Source of the DNA: Isoperla grammatica
Taxonomy: Eukaryota; Arthropoda; Insecta; Plecoptera; Perlodidae
DNA: 64,000 nt
Reading direction: 5' to 3'
Assembly: GCA_945910005.1 (NCBI GenBank)
Contig: OX246748.1
Location: forward strand, 13,207,733 to 13,271,732
Part shown: positions 1-11,074 of the stretch, piece after piece
Position numbering within the stretch: position 1 is the stretch's first letter
Layout of the letters: each line of letters starts with the position of its first letter
Notes under the pieces: generated by a model
What the model saw: only the letters and a program-made list of their open reading frames with translations
What the model was told of the DNA's origin: nothing
Database searches by the model: none
Translations under genes and position numbers: made by a program

Positions 1-135
1 CGACGAGTGAGCGATAACCAATCAAAGATCGATATTTCAAAAACGAAACATATGAATCAGTGATTGGATAGTGCGAACACCTGCGGACAAATGCCAGAAT
101 CAACAAGGCCGATTGAGAACAACTTTGAATTTATT

Positions 136-285
136 CACTGAACTTGGCTTTCGGGTATAGCCGCGTCGATTATTGCTTAAAAGCTGACGTTTCGGGCAGG
201 TTACACTACCCATCTTCAGAGCTAAGACCTGAAGAAGTCACAGAATAAAACCTACTCGGTCCAGCTTCACTCTGCGACTGCCAAA
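136..285 (-). mobile_element. 150-bp insertion with 12-bp target duplication; possible Penelope-like remnant
   Basis: The insertion is flanked by two exact copies of 'tttgaatttatt' (124-135 and 286-297). The uninterrupted sequence is visible in the copy at 20481-20951, so this is a real insertion event. It has no poly-A, no terminal inverted repeat and no ORF. On the minus strand it carries a hammerhead-like motif at 182-223. A Penelope-like terminal fragment or a retrozyme-like sequence is my best reading; the class is inferred. Confidence 0.65.
182..223 (-). ncRNA. Hammerhead-ribozyme-like motif 1
   Basis: Read on the minus strand: stem I strand AGCT, core CTGAAGA, one extra T, stem II GGGTAG/CTGCCC (one G-U pair) around a 6-nt loop, GAA, self-complementary ACGT, cleavage-type C (GTC), then AGCT pairing back to stem I. 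This follows the type-I hammerhead order. The 2-bp palindromic stem III could only close between two RNAs. The extra base after CTGANGA departs from the canonical fold, so activity is uncertain. Confidence 0.5.
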
Positions 286-420
286 TTTGAATTTATTGAG
301 TGCTTCGTTGCTAGGACGGCTCCAAAGTCACCGTTTACTTATTTCTAAGCCAAGAAATGGTGGAATTGAATCCATATTAGAAGTTAAAAAACTTCTGCCT
401 GAAGCGGGATTTAATTCTAT

Positions 421-799
421 TAGTTGAAGAGTAATTATTTGAGGACTAATACATCTGTAAATCACCCGCAAACAGTGTCTAGTAATAATCTGCCAACACT
501 TATTGTATAATTACATTACCACACCACGTGGCGGCCTCTTATTAACTTTGAAGATCGAGGAAAATATAATTTAAAATGTAATTAATTTGTGCTTGAAGAC
601 GTTAGTTCTAATTGATTTCATCGCAGGGCTAAACTCATTCGACCGGAAAAGCTTAGCCGGGCTCATCCGCAAAGAAAAACACCGACTTTCCCGCTCCAGA
701 AATTAATTAAAATGTTTTGTCTTTATTACTTGTAGACTGATGCATAGTTTGCTAAGTCGAATGATTCCTAAATCAAAAGATCAAAAGATACATCAGATT
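421..799. other. No feature seen
   Basis: AT-rich sequence between repeat C and repeat F. I see no ORF of note, repeat match or hairpin. Confidence 0.5.
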
Positions 800-1050
800 A
801 TTATTATTATTGGTTGTTTAACGATGGACTCGATAACCACGATCATATTACGTTGGGGGTGTTTGGAGGAAAAGGAAAAACATGACGGAAAAGGGAGATA
901 GAGGGAAAGGGGAGGACGTGGACTACCTTTCGTCTGGCTTGCCCCCTCGACCTGTCCGGCTAGGGTGACCCTACCAGAAGCATACGCTTCCGCCGGCAAA
1001 GCTCTCGGGATCATAAGCGCGTCAAACCTGCCGCAGTCCCTGGGCAGGTT
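800..1050 (-). repeat. SINE-like repeat family F, copy 1
   Basis: One of nine dispersed copies of an approximately 250-bp element. Shared blocks are 'gacctgtccggctagggtg', 'ccagaagcatacgcttccgc' and 'ctgggcagg'. On the sense strand it ends in a tail like 'gttaaacaacaaa' followed by (aat)n, a SINE-type 3' end. No clear tRNA head is visible. Short ORFs across it recur as the same peptide in other copies and are repeat-derived. Confidence 0.8.
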
Positions 1051-1642
1051 GTTTTTGGGGAACTTTCGACCGACTAAACTATACAAATCTAACATCGGAG
1101 CCTCTGAAACATTTCAGTGTTGTGAAGTCATCAAAAGATTTCCTTTAATTACGTTTACTTACCCGACTTCTGCGGGGGGGTGGGTTTAGTTTGTTGAGCG
1201 CTGCCGTGAGGAGGGGGGGGGGAGGGGGGGATCGTGAGAGTTTGTGTATCTCAATTAGTGAAGGAAATTTAATCATTATTAATTTCCCTCCATCACTTGG
1301 TTAGCTTGTAATTTATATCCGACTGAAGATTTCCCGCCGTTAAAAATGTAAACCCTGAATATTGTGGATAAATCTCGTCGTGACGTCATTGTAGTCTAGT
1401 TGACGCTTCGTTGTGGTGGGGGGGGGGGGGGGGAGGGGGGGAGATTTATTACATAATTCACTGTTAGTCATTCTAATGAGATTTATGAGTAAAAAAAGTA
1501 AATCTTTAGAGTTGGGGCTTGTTTTTATAACGGTTATTCTTATTAGCGAACAACCTACGTTTGATGCACAAGAAACACACATCATTTACTATGGGGAGAG
1601 AGAGAGTGGGCGATTTTTGGATTCGCGCGAAATGGTGGCTTC
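1051..1642. other. Unannotated stretch with two poly-G tracts
   Basis: Contains G-runs at about 1207-1229 and 1414-1441 broken by single A bases. Nothing else recognisable. Confidence 0.5.
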
Positions 1643-2010
1643 TAGTCAGGAGGGAAATCTGAAAAAGACCTCTAGAAACCGATTCCGCTAAACTTTTTGA
1701 GTAGAAGCAAGACACGGGTATCAAAATGTTCGTATGAAATTCAGGAATCATCTCTACCCCGTGTGCATCTCGGCATTTGATGCGGGTGGCGGGGGGCGGG
1801 GGTCAAAGGTCACGCGCGCGGCGCTCCATTATTTTGGTTATATCTCCCGAACCAATAAACATACGTAGTTCTAGTTTTCGAAATTAAATACCTCATAAAC
1901 CGGCTAATTGATAACTGGTAGTTGACCTGCCCTCTGACGTCACGAAGTCCCAGAGTTGGGACAAATCCGCTTACAGTTACGAATTCACGCGCATGACATA
2001 CGTCACCTAT

Positions 2011-2865
2011 CTCGTTCTAGCTGCTATAATATTCATTTTAAGGTAAAAAGTTTGGGAACGCGTATTTAGTGCACATATCAGTGGTTCTTAAAACGATTAT
2101 TTTAAAATTATAGACCAAGTAGTTAACTTGTTATAACCATTCACGCATCAGAATATGTCAAAGTTAGCAAAGTGTGTTTGTTTTTCCAACTTCAAGTGGC
2201 GAAAAACTAATGACCGAATTAGAACGAGAGGTCCTTAAAGATACGCAGCAATAATGTGAGACAATAATTAAATCAACTTTCAAAATTATAGACCCAGTAG
2301 TTGACTTGTTATAACAATTCACGAATCATAATATGTAAAAATGAGCAAAGTGTGTTTGTTTTTCAACTTCAATTGGCAATAAACTAATGATCGGATTGGA
2401 ACGAGAGGTCCTTAGGAATACGAACCAATAATGTGAGACAATAATTACATAAACTTTCTAGATAGAAAGTGCCTAGAACGAAAATTCATAGCATGCACTA
2501 ATTTGCAGGGTGCAGCACTTGGGCCTCAAAAGCAGCGGTTTGGGCCATGAAACTACGCACCCTGCATATAAGTGCAAGCTATGAATTTTCGTTCAGAGCA
2601 CTCTAAAAAGTTTATTTCATTATTGTCTCACATTGTTGGTACGTATTTTTAAGGACCTCTCGTTTAAATCCGATAATTAGATTTCTCCAATTGAAGTTGC
2701 GAACACGTAGACACGTTGCTCATTTGTACAAGTATGGGTAAATTGTTATAACAAACTACTGGGTCTATACTTTTGAAATAATCTTTAAAATGGCCACTGA
2801 TACGTGAACTATTATGCTTTCCTATAGGTAACACCTTAAATGAATGTAAGAACAGCTAGAACGAG
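2011..2865. repeat. Second-level palindrome inside the left arm
   Basis: Starts 'ctcgttctagct' and ends with its complement 'agctagaacgag'. It contains two direct copies of a roughly 178-bp block (2101-2277, 2278-2455) and one inverted copy (2611-2780), all sharing 'gaacgagaggtccttaa' or a close variant and 'aatgtgagacaataat'. The blocks flank the hairpin at 2450-2612. This direct-direct-inverted layout resembles the arm structure of foldback elements. Confidence 0.75.
2450..2612. repeat. Core hairpin of the left arm
   Basis: Imperfect inverted repeat with arms of about 55-60 bp, running from 'aaactttctagatagaaag' inward to 'tgcagggtgc', mirrored by 'gcaccctgca' outward to 'aaaaagttt', around a 44-bp loop. 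The mirror copy sits at about 4690-4850. Confidence 0.7.
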
Positions 2866-4436
2866 GTAAGTGCGGATGTGTTGTGCGTGGATCCGTCCGG
2901 ACAGTAGCTCGTAAATCGGACTAAAAGGAATATTTTCCTTCTTGGTGTGTCATATTTTGATAGTACATACTTGCAAATATCGCCTGAAATTTAATGATAG
3001 CAAAAATGAAATTGTATAGAAAACTTGCACGCAAACGCGTCAGATTTGCAATGACAGTAGTATGTAGATAATCTCCATCCCATCTGTACTGTGCAAGGCA
3101 CTGTATAAGGTGTGAAACTTGTAGCCAGTGGATACATTATGTGCTACTTTGTAAACAGATACAAATCAAATGGATCCAATGTGCTTTCAAACTCAAACTT
3201 CAATTACTGCAAATTGCTACTACATACACTATACATTGAACACAAATGAAGAAACTATCCAGCAATAGAACTGCAATTTGGATCTCAGGTATCGGTGAGT
3301 CCATTGAAATTAAAGGTCTGACGTTTCGTTCCGATTGCAAGTTTTAGTAAAGACTTGGCCGCGAAAACCTACGACATATTTAAAGTTAAGATTTAATAAC
3401 GTTATATGTGTTAGTTAAAGAATGATAAACTCACAAACTTTTGTTGGGAGAAATCAAAGCCTGCATGTGTTCAAATTTTCCATTTGTCGTGTTGTAAATT
3501 CCAAATTATGTTAAAGTTTATGTTTTTTTGTTCAACAATATAAATCATAAGTACTTAATTAGTTTATAAATAAGTATACATAAAAAAATAAATTAGTACA
3601 TAAAAGTACTAAAAAAAATTTGTGCGCTACTGTTTAACTGCGTGCGTTACTGTATGTTGTGTGTTTTGTATACTAAGTAACTATTGGTAAGGCGGTACCA
3701 TCGTGTGTAATAATTCAATGAAGATTCAGCCGGGATCTAAAGTTAGTACTAATGATTTATATTGTTGAACAAAAATAACATAAACTTAAACATTAATCGG
3801 AATTTACAACACGACAAATGGAAACTTGAACACATGCAGGCTTTGATTTCTCCCAACAAAAGTTTGTGAGTTTATCATTCTTTACCTAACACATATAACG
3901 TAATTAAATCTTAACTTTAAATATGTCGTAGGTTTTCGCGGCCAAGTCTTCACTAAAACTTGCAATCGGAACGAAACGTCAGACCTTTAATTTCAATGGA
4001 CTCACCGATACCTGAGATCCAAATTGCAGTTCTATTGCTGGATATAGTTTCTTCATTTGTGTTCTGTGTATAGTGTATGTAGTAGCAATTTGCAGTAATT
4101 GAAGTTTGAGTTTGAAAGCACATTGGATCCATTTGATTTGTATCTGTTTACAAAGTAGCACATAATGTATCCACTGGCTACAAGTTTCACACCTTATACA
4201 GTGCCTTGCACAGTACAGATGGGATGGAGATTATCTACATACTACTGTCATTGCAAATCTGACGCGTTTGCGTGCAAGTTTTCTATACAATTTCATTTTT
4301 GCTATCATTAAATTTCAGGCGATATTTGCAAGTATGTACTATCAAAATATGACACACCAAGAAGGAAAATATTCCTTTTAGTCCGACTTACGAGCTACTG
4401 TCCGGACGGATCCACGCACAACACATCCGCACTTAC

Positions 4437-5288
4437 CTCGTTCTAGCTGTTCTTACATTCATTTAAGGTGTTACCTATAGGAAAGCATAATAGTTCACGT
4501 ATCAGTGGCCATTTTAAAGATTATTTCAAAAGTATAGACCCAGTAGTTTGTTATAACAATTTACCCATACTTGTACAAATGAGCAACGTGTCTACGTGTT
4601 CGCAACTTCAATTGGAGAAAAGCTAATTATCGGATTTAAACGAGAGGTCCTTAAAAATACGTACCAACAATGTGAGACAATAATGAAATAAACTTTTTAG
4701 AGTGCTCTGAACGAAAATTGCTTGCACTAATATGCAGGGTGCGTAGTTTCATGGCCCAAACCGCTGCTTTTGAGGCCCAAGTGCTGCACCCTGCAAATTA
4801 GTGCATGCTATGAATTTTCGTTCTAGGCACTTTCTATCTAGAAAGTTTATGTAATTATTGTCTCACATTATTGGTTCGTATTTCTAAGGACCTCTCGTTC
4901 CAATCCGATCATTAGTTTATTGCCAATTGAAGCTAAAAAACAAACACACTTTGCTCATTTTTACATATTATGATTCGTGAATTGTTATAACAAGTCAACT
5001 ACTGGGTCTATAATTTTGAAAGTTGATTTAATTATTGTCTCACATTATTGCTGCGTATCTTTAAGGACCTCTCGTTCTAATTCGGTCATTAGTTTTTCGC
5101 CACTTGAAGTTGGAAAAACAAACACACTTTGCTAACTTTGACATATTCTGATGCGTGAATGGGTATAACAAGTTAACTACTTGGTCTATAATTTTGAAAT
5201 AATCGTTTTAAGAACCACTGATATGTGCACTAAATACGCGTTCCCAAACGTTTTACCTTAAAATGAATATTATAGCAGCTAGAACGAG
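4437..5288. repeat. Second-level palindrome inside the right arm
   Basis: Mirror image of 2011-2865 with the same internal order of repeated blocks reversed. Small indels distinguish it from the left copy, for example in the 'gacccagtagtttgttataac' region near 4548. Confidence 0.75.
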
Positions 5289-5731
5289 ATATGTGACGTA
5301 TGTCATGCGCGTGAATTCGTAACTGTAAGCGGATTTGTCCCAACTCTGGGACTTCGTGACGTCAGAGGGCAGGTCAATTACCAGTTATCAATTAGCCGGT
5401 TTATGAGGTATTTAATTTCGAAAACTAGAACTACGTATGTTTATTGGTTCGGGAGATATAACCAAAATAATGGAGCACCGCGCGCGTGACCTTTGACCCC
5501 CGCCCCCCGCCACCCGCATCAAATGCCGAGATGCACACGGGGTAGAGATGATTCCTGACTTTTATACAAACATTTTGATACCCGTGTCTTGCTTCTACTC
5601 AAAAAGTTTAGCGGAATCATAGTGGTAGCGATTTCCCTTCTGACTATTCTTGCTCGTTACGAAGATTTTAAAGTTCTTATTTCAAATACCAAGTTGAAGC
5701 ATAGGAGTCATAAGAAACAGTAAGAATACTA

Positions 5732-5909
5732 AGGGTTAAATGCATAGTCGTTCCTCACGTGCTCCTCAACTAAGCCTTTCCTCAGACTCGCCCAACCACC
5801 AATCACAGAGCAGCATTGCCATGTGGAATGCTCTGTGATTGGTGGTTGGGCGAGTCTGAGGAAAGATGACTAGAGGAGCACGTGAGGAACGACTATGCAT
5901 TTGACCCTA
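5732..5909. mobile_element. Hairpin MITE family P, copy 1
   Basis: Near-perfect palindrome of about 178 bp. The arm runs from 'aaatgcatagtcgttcctca' through 'ctcagactcgcccaaccacc' to 'tcacagagca'. A second copy lies at 49706-49874. Non-coding; transposase class unknown. Confidence 0.8.
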
Positions 5910-5983
5910 AGTCGTTGAACTCCTAGCAAAGCATGTTTTTTAGCTTAAACTTGTAGCAAAGTAATGAAAATTATGCGATTCTC

Positions 5984-6337
5984 TACTCTGCGTGCCAACA
6001 TAAAAAGCACCCTGCCAATCACTAACCTCAAAGGGAGGCGATGGTATTGTGGAGATCATAAATGTCAATCATCCGCATTATTCATCAAAGCACTCACCTT
6101 CTCAGCCGGTACCGACAGCTGAATGTAAAGAATGTCTCCTCGACTCGACTACGGACGAGTATCGCTCTCTGTATATAGGGGAAGGTACCCTTTTTGTAAT
6201 TGTGTGTCCACCCTGTTAACTGCCGCTTGAGATTTTAGACCAGATTTATATTCAAAACTGTCAACAAAGGACGACGGCTAAGTCGCCCTTTGAGTGTAGT
6301 GATTGGCAAGGTGCGTCTTAGGTTGGCACGCTGAGTA
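5984..6337. mobile_element. MITE family O, approx. 50-bp terminal inverted repeats
   Basis: Left end 'ctctgcgtgccaac', continuing to 'ctgccaatcactaacctcaa', is complementary to the right end 'ttgagtgtagtgattggcaa' to 'gttggcacgctgag'. A TA dinucleotide sits at both outer edges, compatible with a Tc1/mariner-type duplication but short. No ORF. Confidence 0.65.
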
Positions 6338-7806
6338 TAATACCCTATTTAGGTATTGCCTGGTAAGTCTCAATAACAGGTATTGTTAAACACGATAAAT
6401 TTAACTTTTATAATGTGTTTATGAAACACACATTCAAAATTAATAATTATCATTAAAAAAACTAAAAATTACTTTTGAATATTCTTTACCCATAAAGTAG
6501 ACCATTGAAGTCTCGAAGGAATTGAATTGTATCCCTATTATTGATTTCCGACAATTTTGATCCTATACGTAACTAATATTGTAAATACATAGCGCTGTTA
6601 AGCTGTATACCATTCTCTGCGTCATTTTAGGTTCAACACTGACTCATCAATTCAAATATTCAACAATTGACAGCTAACCATCACCTGTGCATTAGCTTTT
6701 GTTGGCACCAAAATTCATACAGTATATTGTCAGAGCTGTTAGAGCAATTTTAAACAGTCTTCACAGATCAGTTCAGCTTTGCGTGGGTGGAGGGCACACA
6801 TCGTTCATTTACTCTCTCGGGGGTGTAATATTGTCTTCTTTGTGACAATATAAAAGCATTGTATGAAGATAGCGAGCGTAGGTGAGTGAGCACAAAGCTT
6901 TATACATCTAATGGGTAATAACCTGCCGTCAAATATAGATAGATTTAGATTTATTAGCCTCTTTCAGATTCACTATACTATACATGATATGCATTGAAAT
7001 TTAATGTTTCGTGGAAGTAATAACAATATTTAACCACGCGAAAATGTGATTCATACACATTCATTACAAAGTTAAAGTCGTAATTTGAAAATGAAAATGA
7101 TATTGAGATATAGAAGCGCTATTAAAATAGATAACTAAGACTGTTTCATTCAACTCCACGCAAATTATGATTTCCAAACCTTATAATTGCTCTTTCTATA
7201 GATAGGGCTCTAAAATATGCGCATGGAAGTAAAAATGATGCGAGTCTCTTGAGTCTAGAGTCTAATTTACACTTCATAAAGAATCTCAATAATAATTTTT
7301 GAGAAATTTAATTTTGTAATAGTGCTTGGGAAATACACTTTCAAAATTAATAATTTTAATTGAAAAAAAAAACGAAAATTATTGTTTCAAATAGAGCATT
7401 CAAGTCCCTAATAAATGATATTGTTTTTATTTCCTTGCGACCTTCTCCTTGCAAACGTTAGACGCCGACGTGGAAAAGTGAAAGTTGTTTCTACAAGAGT
7501 GTTTGTGCATAAGTCAGGTCACCCTCCCAAGTTGTATAACCCCACAACTGTGTCCTTGCGATCACCCCCCACTGCGGACAACGGAGCCGTTACGTGCGCT
7601 ACGAACCCTCCACTATAACAGGTGTAAAGTGAGTTTAGCCCCTACTTGCGCTAGAGCAGGGTGTGCTGGGAATCCATGAAGATAGTTGACGTTTTGTGAA
7701 TTCACAAACATATGTGTTCTTCTTGGGGTTTCCAGCCATTGCACATACGTGTATATGTCTTGTATTATGTTCAGATTAAGTGTTTGACATTTAGCTCTAT
7801 AAGTGG
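6338..7806. other. Mostly unannotated; one diverged direct repeat pair
   Basis: Segments at about 6408-6480 and 7316-7395 share 'ttcaaaattaataatt' and neighbouring order, suggesting an old repeat. ORFs at 7415-7679 are short and overlap each other in different frames. No family recognised. Confidence 0.4.
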
Positions 7807-7815
7807 ATGTGTTCT

Positions 7816-8087
7816 TCACCGATAGAAGTGGCTCAGCAGTCAGCGGTAAGACGAGAGGCTCTAATTCGGGAGGTCGCCGGTTCGATTCCGGCCACCGGCA
7901 ATCCTGACTGAAGGTTTTTTCCGAAGTTTTCCTCAGTCGTAAAAGCGAATGCTGGGAGCCCTCGGACAATTCTTCCCAACTATCCAAACACCCTAATAAC
8001 CTAGTTAGTCACCTGCTGAAGAGGGGCACATCAGGTAAAGCTGGTGTGCACCCTAGAACGGGTATTCCTACAAAAATTATTATTATT
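7816..8087 (+). mobile_element. tRNA-derived SINE family 1, full-length with target duplication
   Basis: 5' tRNA-like head: A-box-like 'gtggctcagcagtcagcgg' and a perfect B box GGTTCGATTCC at 7879-7889. A central domain with 'ctgaaggttttttccgaag' and 'gggagccctcgga' follows, then 'gggtattcctacaaaaatt' and an (att)n tail. The 9-bp duplication 'atgtgttct' flanks it at 7807-7815 and 8088-8096. It is not a functional tRNA gene. A second copy lies on the minus strand at 20240-20362. Confidence 0.88.
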
Positions 8088-8096
8088 ATGTGTTCT

Positions 8097-9170
8097 GCAC
8101 AAAGAAACAATTTGACACATCTAAAATGTTGCATGGTTGTATTGTAGTTGAAATTTTACTCCTCGTGAGGTTTAAAGTCATTGTACATTATGTGTACAAA
8201 ACTTCATAACATTTTCATCGCTTTTCCGGCTTTCCGTACTTCATAATATATAAAAAAAAGTCGGCTCATAAAAACCTCTAGATAACACCTAAATCTTCAA
8301 CATTAATTTTGTATTGTGGGATTATTTTCATTAAAACTGTTTTCGTACGGGTAAGTTTCGCCTTTAATAATGTAACGCACCGAGTATGTATGACATAGAG
8401 AGAGAGGTATATGGAAATTAATATTACATATTATTCGTCCGTACGTTGTGCTGGGTTTGGGGCGCGGCTGGGACTAAACACGGTAGTGTGCAAATGAATA
8501 AAACTCGGTGTCATTCAACCGGCAGAAAACTCGGAGCAGGATTCAATTCTTTCACTGCGCACATTGAATGTACCTAATTTGTTTTCCGCCCATTGAGCTA
8601 CAACGCGACATATTCAGGACGAGCTCACGGTTAGTTTAATACAAAACGGATTTGCAAGGCTCAAGTTTTTTTTTCCTGTATTTTTTATTTTATTTATTAT
8701 GGTCGGGACGAAATATGTGTAGAGAGATTTGACAGGTATTCACACTGCATGAATAAAATGTTTCTGGTTTTGTATATGAAGATATTGAAAACATTTTTCA
8801 ATATTTTATTTCATTCTGCATAGAAGTCGTACCCAGGTTTTCATGTTCTGACATGCCCGCCATATGGGTTCTCAAAACACATTTCAAACATTATTATAAC
8901 CACCTATTCATCGTTTTCATACAATGTTTTCTTTTACTGTGTTTCCATCGCTCAGAGTTGAAGCAATTCTCGCCGCTATACCTACTGGCTTTCAGTCAAC
9001 GACCTGAGATCGAAGACCTTAATGGTAACTTAGCAGGGAGACACCCAGTATAAAAATCACACGATTTTTTTTTTTTAAATTGTATCTCAAGAATGCTAGG
9101 CCCTACCGAAATAAAAAAACTTCGAGTATAGCGTACTGTGGTTTATTGCAATGTAATATTTATCACATAT
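8097..9170. other. No feature seen
   Basis: AT-rich DNA with T- and A-runs (for example around 9065-9077). The small ORF at 8853-9053 shows no domain or conserved motif. Confidence 0.4.
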
Positions 9171-9406
9171 TATAATACAAAAAATAAAATAAATAAATTC
9201 ACATTTAGAGTCTACCCACTCAGTAACTCAAACTGATTTGCAGTGGGGGAACCAACCCTGTAGGCTTCGAACACCATCGACGAGTGAGCGATAACCAATC
9301 AAACATCGATGTTTCAAATACGAAACATATGAATCAGTGATTGGACAGTGCGAACACCTGCGGACAAATGCCAGAATCAACAAGGCCGATTCAGAACAAC
9401 TTTGAA
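9171..9406 (-). repeat. SINE-like repeat family C, copy 2
   Basis: Shares the 3' region ('acccactcagtaactcaaac' in + orientation) and the block 'gaacaccatcgacgagtgag' with copies 1, 3 and 4. It ends abruptly at 'gaacaactttgaa', so the 5' part is missing. Confidence 0.75.
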
Positions 9407-9909
9407 ATCTGTAGGGTAGTTATTTTATTTCATTAGTAGTTAACTACTAAAAAAAATTTACTTTCATTCTGTGGCCAAATTGCTTTGTTCACAGCGGACG
9501 GTGGCGCTTTCTATTGTTTGATAGCTCAAATGTAAACACACACTTTGGTCTAGATAGCATTGCCGCTGTGACTTCACGCTGTACTGTAGGGTTCTTCCGT
9601 CCAATCTCTTTGTGTTTTGTTTTTATCACGTGATCCATGTTTAGTTTTTAACATTCGCCGCAAATGTGAAGGACGAAGTTCGAGGGCGCACAACCCGCAG
9701 AAATCTCTTTGACTGTTCACAAATACGGGAGTGCTTAAAGGATTAACCGCTAGGTCATCCCCTGGGCAGCGACCACAGTCACTTCGCTGACCCATTTCCT
9801 GTAGGATACGCGACCCAATGCACACATGGGGACCTCCATAGCTGCAGGCGGGGGGGGGGGGGGCGGTCTGGTGCACATTACGGCACACAGGGGAGTTTAT
9901 TTGCAGTTC
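9407..9909. other. Unannotated, with a poly-G tract
   Basis: A run of about 16 G at 9848-9864. No repeat match or believable coding segment. The minus-strand 104-aa ORF here crosses the G-run as poly-proline. Confidence 0.45.
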
Positions 9910-10344
9910 AAGGCTGGTTCACACAGATTTTTAAGACATAATGCATAAGGTTTTAAGACGTTGTTTTTAGGACTCTCGTTCACATAATTTCGTTTCATTC
10001 AAAATAGGCCTAAGTACTTTGTAGCGTTTTATCCTCAGTGAAAACAAAATTGTGATAGAATACAAATTAATTGAAATTCGTATTATCCATAATTAATTAC
10101 GATAGCCTTGCTTACAACAATTCATGCAGTCCGTTGACTTGAAATTTTCGTAACTTGTTTTAAGATCTAGACCTAAGCGTAAAGTTTTACATTGCCCAAC
10201 TTTTTGACGACGAACAACGCATAAAAACAACGTCTTTAACTAAAACTTTGCATGAACGCCAGTGCGTGTTTCCTATGATTCAACATTACGACTTCGCGTT
10301 AAACCATAAACTTTATGTCTTAAAAATCTGTGTGGACCAGTCTT
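9910..10344. mobile_element. MITE family Q, copy 1
   Basis: Terminal inverted repeats of about 32 bp: left 'aaggctggttcacacagatt' then 'tttaagacataa'; right is the complement, ending 'gtggaccagtctt'. Inner parts also pair ('gttttaagacgttg' with 'caacgtctttaac'). A related, larger element is at 23850-24482. No ORF. Confidence 0.7.
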
Positions 10345-10475
10345 TAGCTATTTACTGAACGTGTTAACCTAAACGTCTTGTTAGTTTCTTATTTTAGTTT
10401 GTTGAACACTAGTTGGTGTAAATTTAAAATCACGGTAATACTCACACAGTTGAATCAACTACACACTTTACTACA

Positions 10476-10503
10476 CTCTACTCTACTCTACTCTACTCTA
10501 CTA
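10476..10503 (+). repeat. (ctcta)n short tandem repeat
   Basis: About five perfect units, with degenerate units extending on both sides. Confidence 0.85.
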
Positions 10504-10902
10504 CATCTTACTTTACAGCAGCACAAATGCGTCATCTAGGCACACTATAGCTGATAATATTATTTTAATAGACGCAAACGCACAAGCAATGCTTAATATG
10601 TAATAGAAATTGTTAAGCTTCCAGTGGTAATATATAATATTATGATCTCCCATTCTCTGCAAACATAACAATGAAAAGTACTTGTGCTCTTCTTACAATT
10701 ATTAATATTGTGTGTGTTAGGAATACGTCAGTCATGTAAAGCTCAACCCAGCTTTGTTGTCATTATAGATGCTAAGTTGTTTGAATGTTCGTTCCTGTGT
10801 AGGTAAAGCTACTCGTATCTATACACAGGGAACACAATACGGTGTTATTTGTTATTCTCATTGATTCAAGATTCAGGCGAATTAGAGGCTTTTCACCGAT
10901 AT
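10504..10902. other. No clear feature
   Basis: The segment near 10520-10555 ('aatgcgtcatctaggcacac') resembles 18345-18370 and is probably a repeat fragment. Otherwise nothing seen. Confidence 0.4.
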
Positions 10903-11074
10903 CTATGGAGCACTCAAAATAGACTAGATGCATTCTGGTGGCAAGAAAATAAACTTCTATTAGTAGTGGTTTAGCTGTCAATTTTCATTGTTGTTTTATT
11001 GTTATTATTCATCAATGGCGCTGAAAGGAGGTTGCTTAGCAGCGCTATCTATGTAAGTTTTGAGTCAGCTCTAT
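10903..11074 (+). mobile_element. MITE family K, copy 1
   Basis: About 170 bp with terminal 'gagcactcaaaatag' and complementary 'gttttgagtcagctc'. The interior has 'tgcattctggtggcaagaaa' and 'ggaggttgcttagcagcgct'. Other copies: 31601-31769 (inverted), 59468-59785 (split), 59808-59925 and 37197-37264 (truncated). Confidence 0.8.

Larger units (their letters stand above)
1..420 (-). repeat. SINE-like repeat family C, copy 1 (cut by window edge, split by an insertion)
   Basis: Matches the copies at 9171-9406, 20481-20951 and 49925-50258 almost base for base, for example the stretch with 'gagtgagcgataaccaatca'. It is truncated by the window start and interrupted by the 136-285 insertion. The sense strand is taken from more complete relatives at 44536-44700 and 57268-57480, whose 5' parts carry a tRNA-like box B. 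Confidence 0.75.
1643..5646. mobile_element. Giant palindrome: approx. 1.9-kb inverted arms around a 189-bp spacer (foldback-like)
   Basis: The left arm (1643-3555) is the reverse complement of the right arm (3745-5646). By eye they differ only by scattered substitutions and small indels, with divergence rising in the outer 35 bp. The spacer is 3556-3744. Each arm contains a smaller palindrome (2011-2865; 4437-5288), which itself contains repeated blocks and a central hairpin. I find no transposase-like ORF and no target duplication. It could be a foldback/TU-type element, a non-autonomous giant MITE, or a segmental inverted duplication of a repeat cluster. Confidence 0.8.

Noticed and set aside
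1321..1360. Another CTGAAGA that might be a hammerhead core
   Set aside because: No stem II followed by GAA at the right distance; the same holds for CTGANGA matches near 5860, 8005, 13597, 25239, 29755 and 60930.
7816..7900. Possible functional tRNA gene at the SINE 1 head
   Set aside because: The acceptor stem does not close and the head continues into a SINE body with tail and target duplication.
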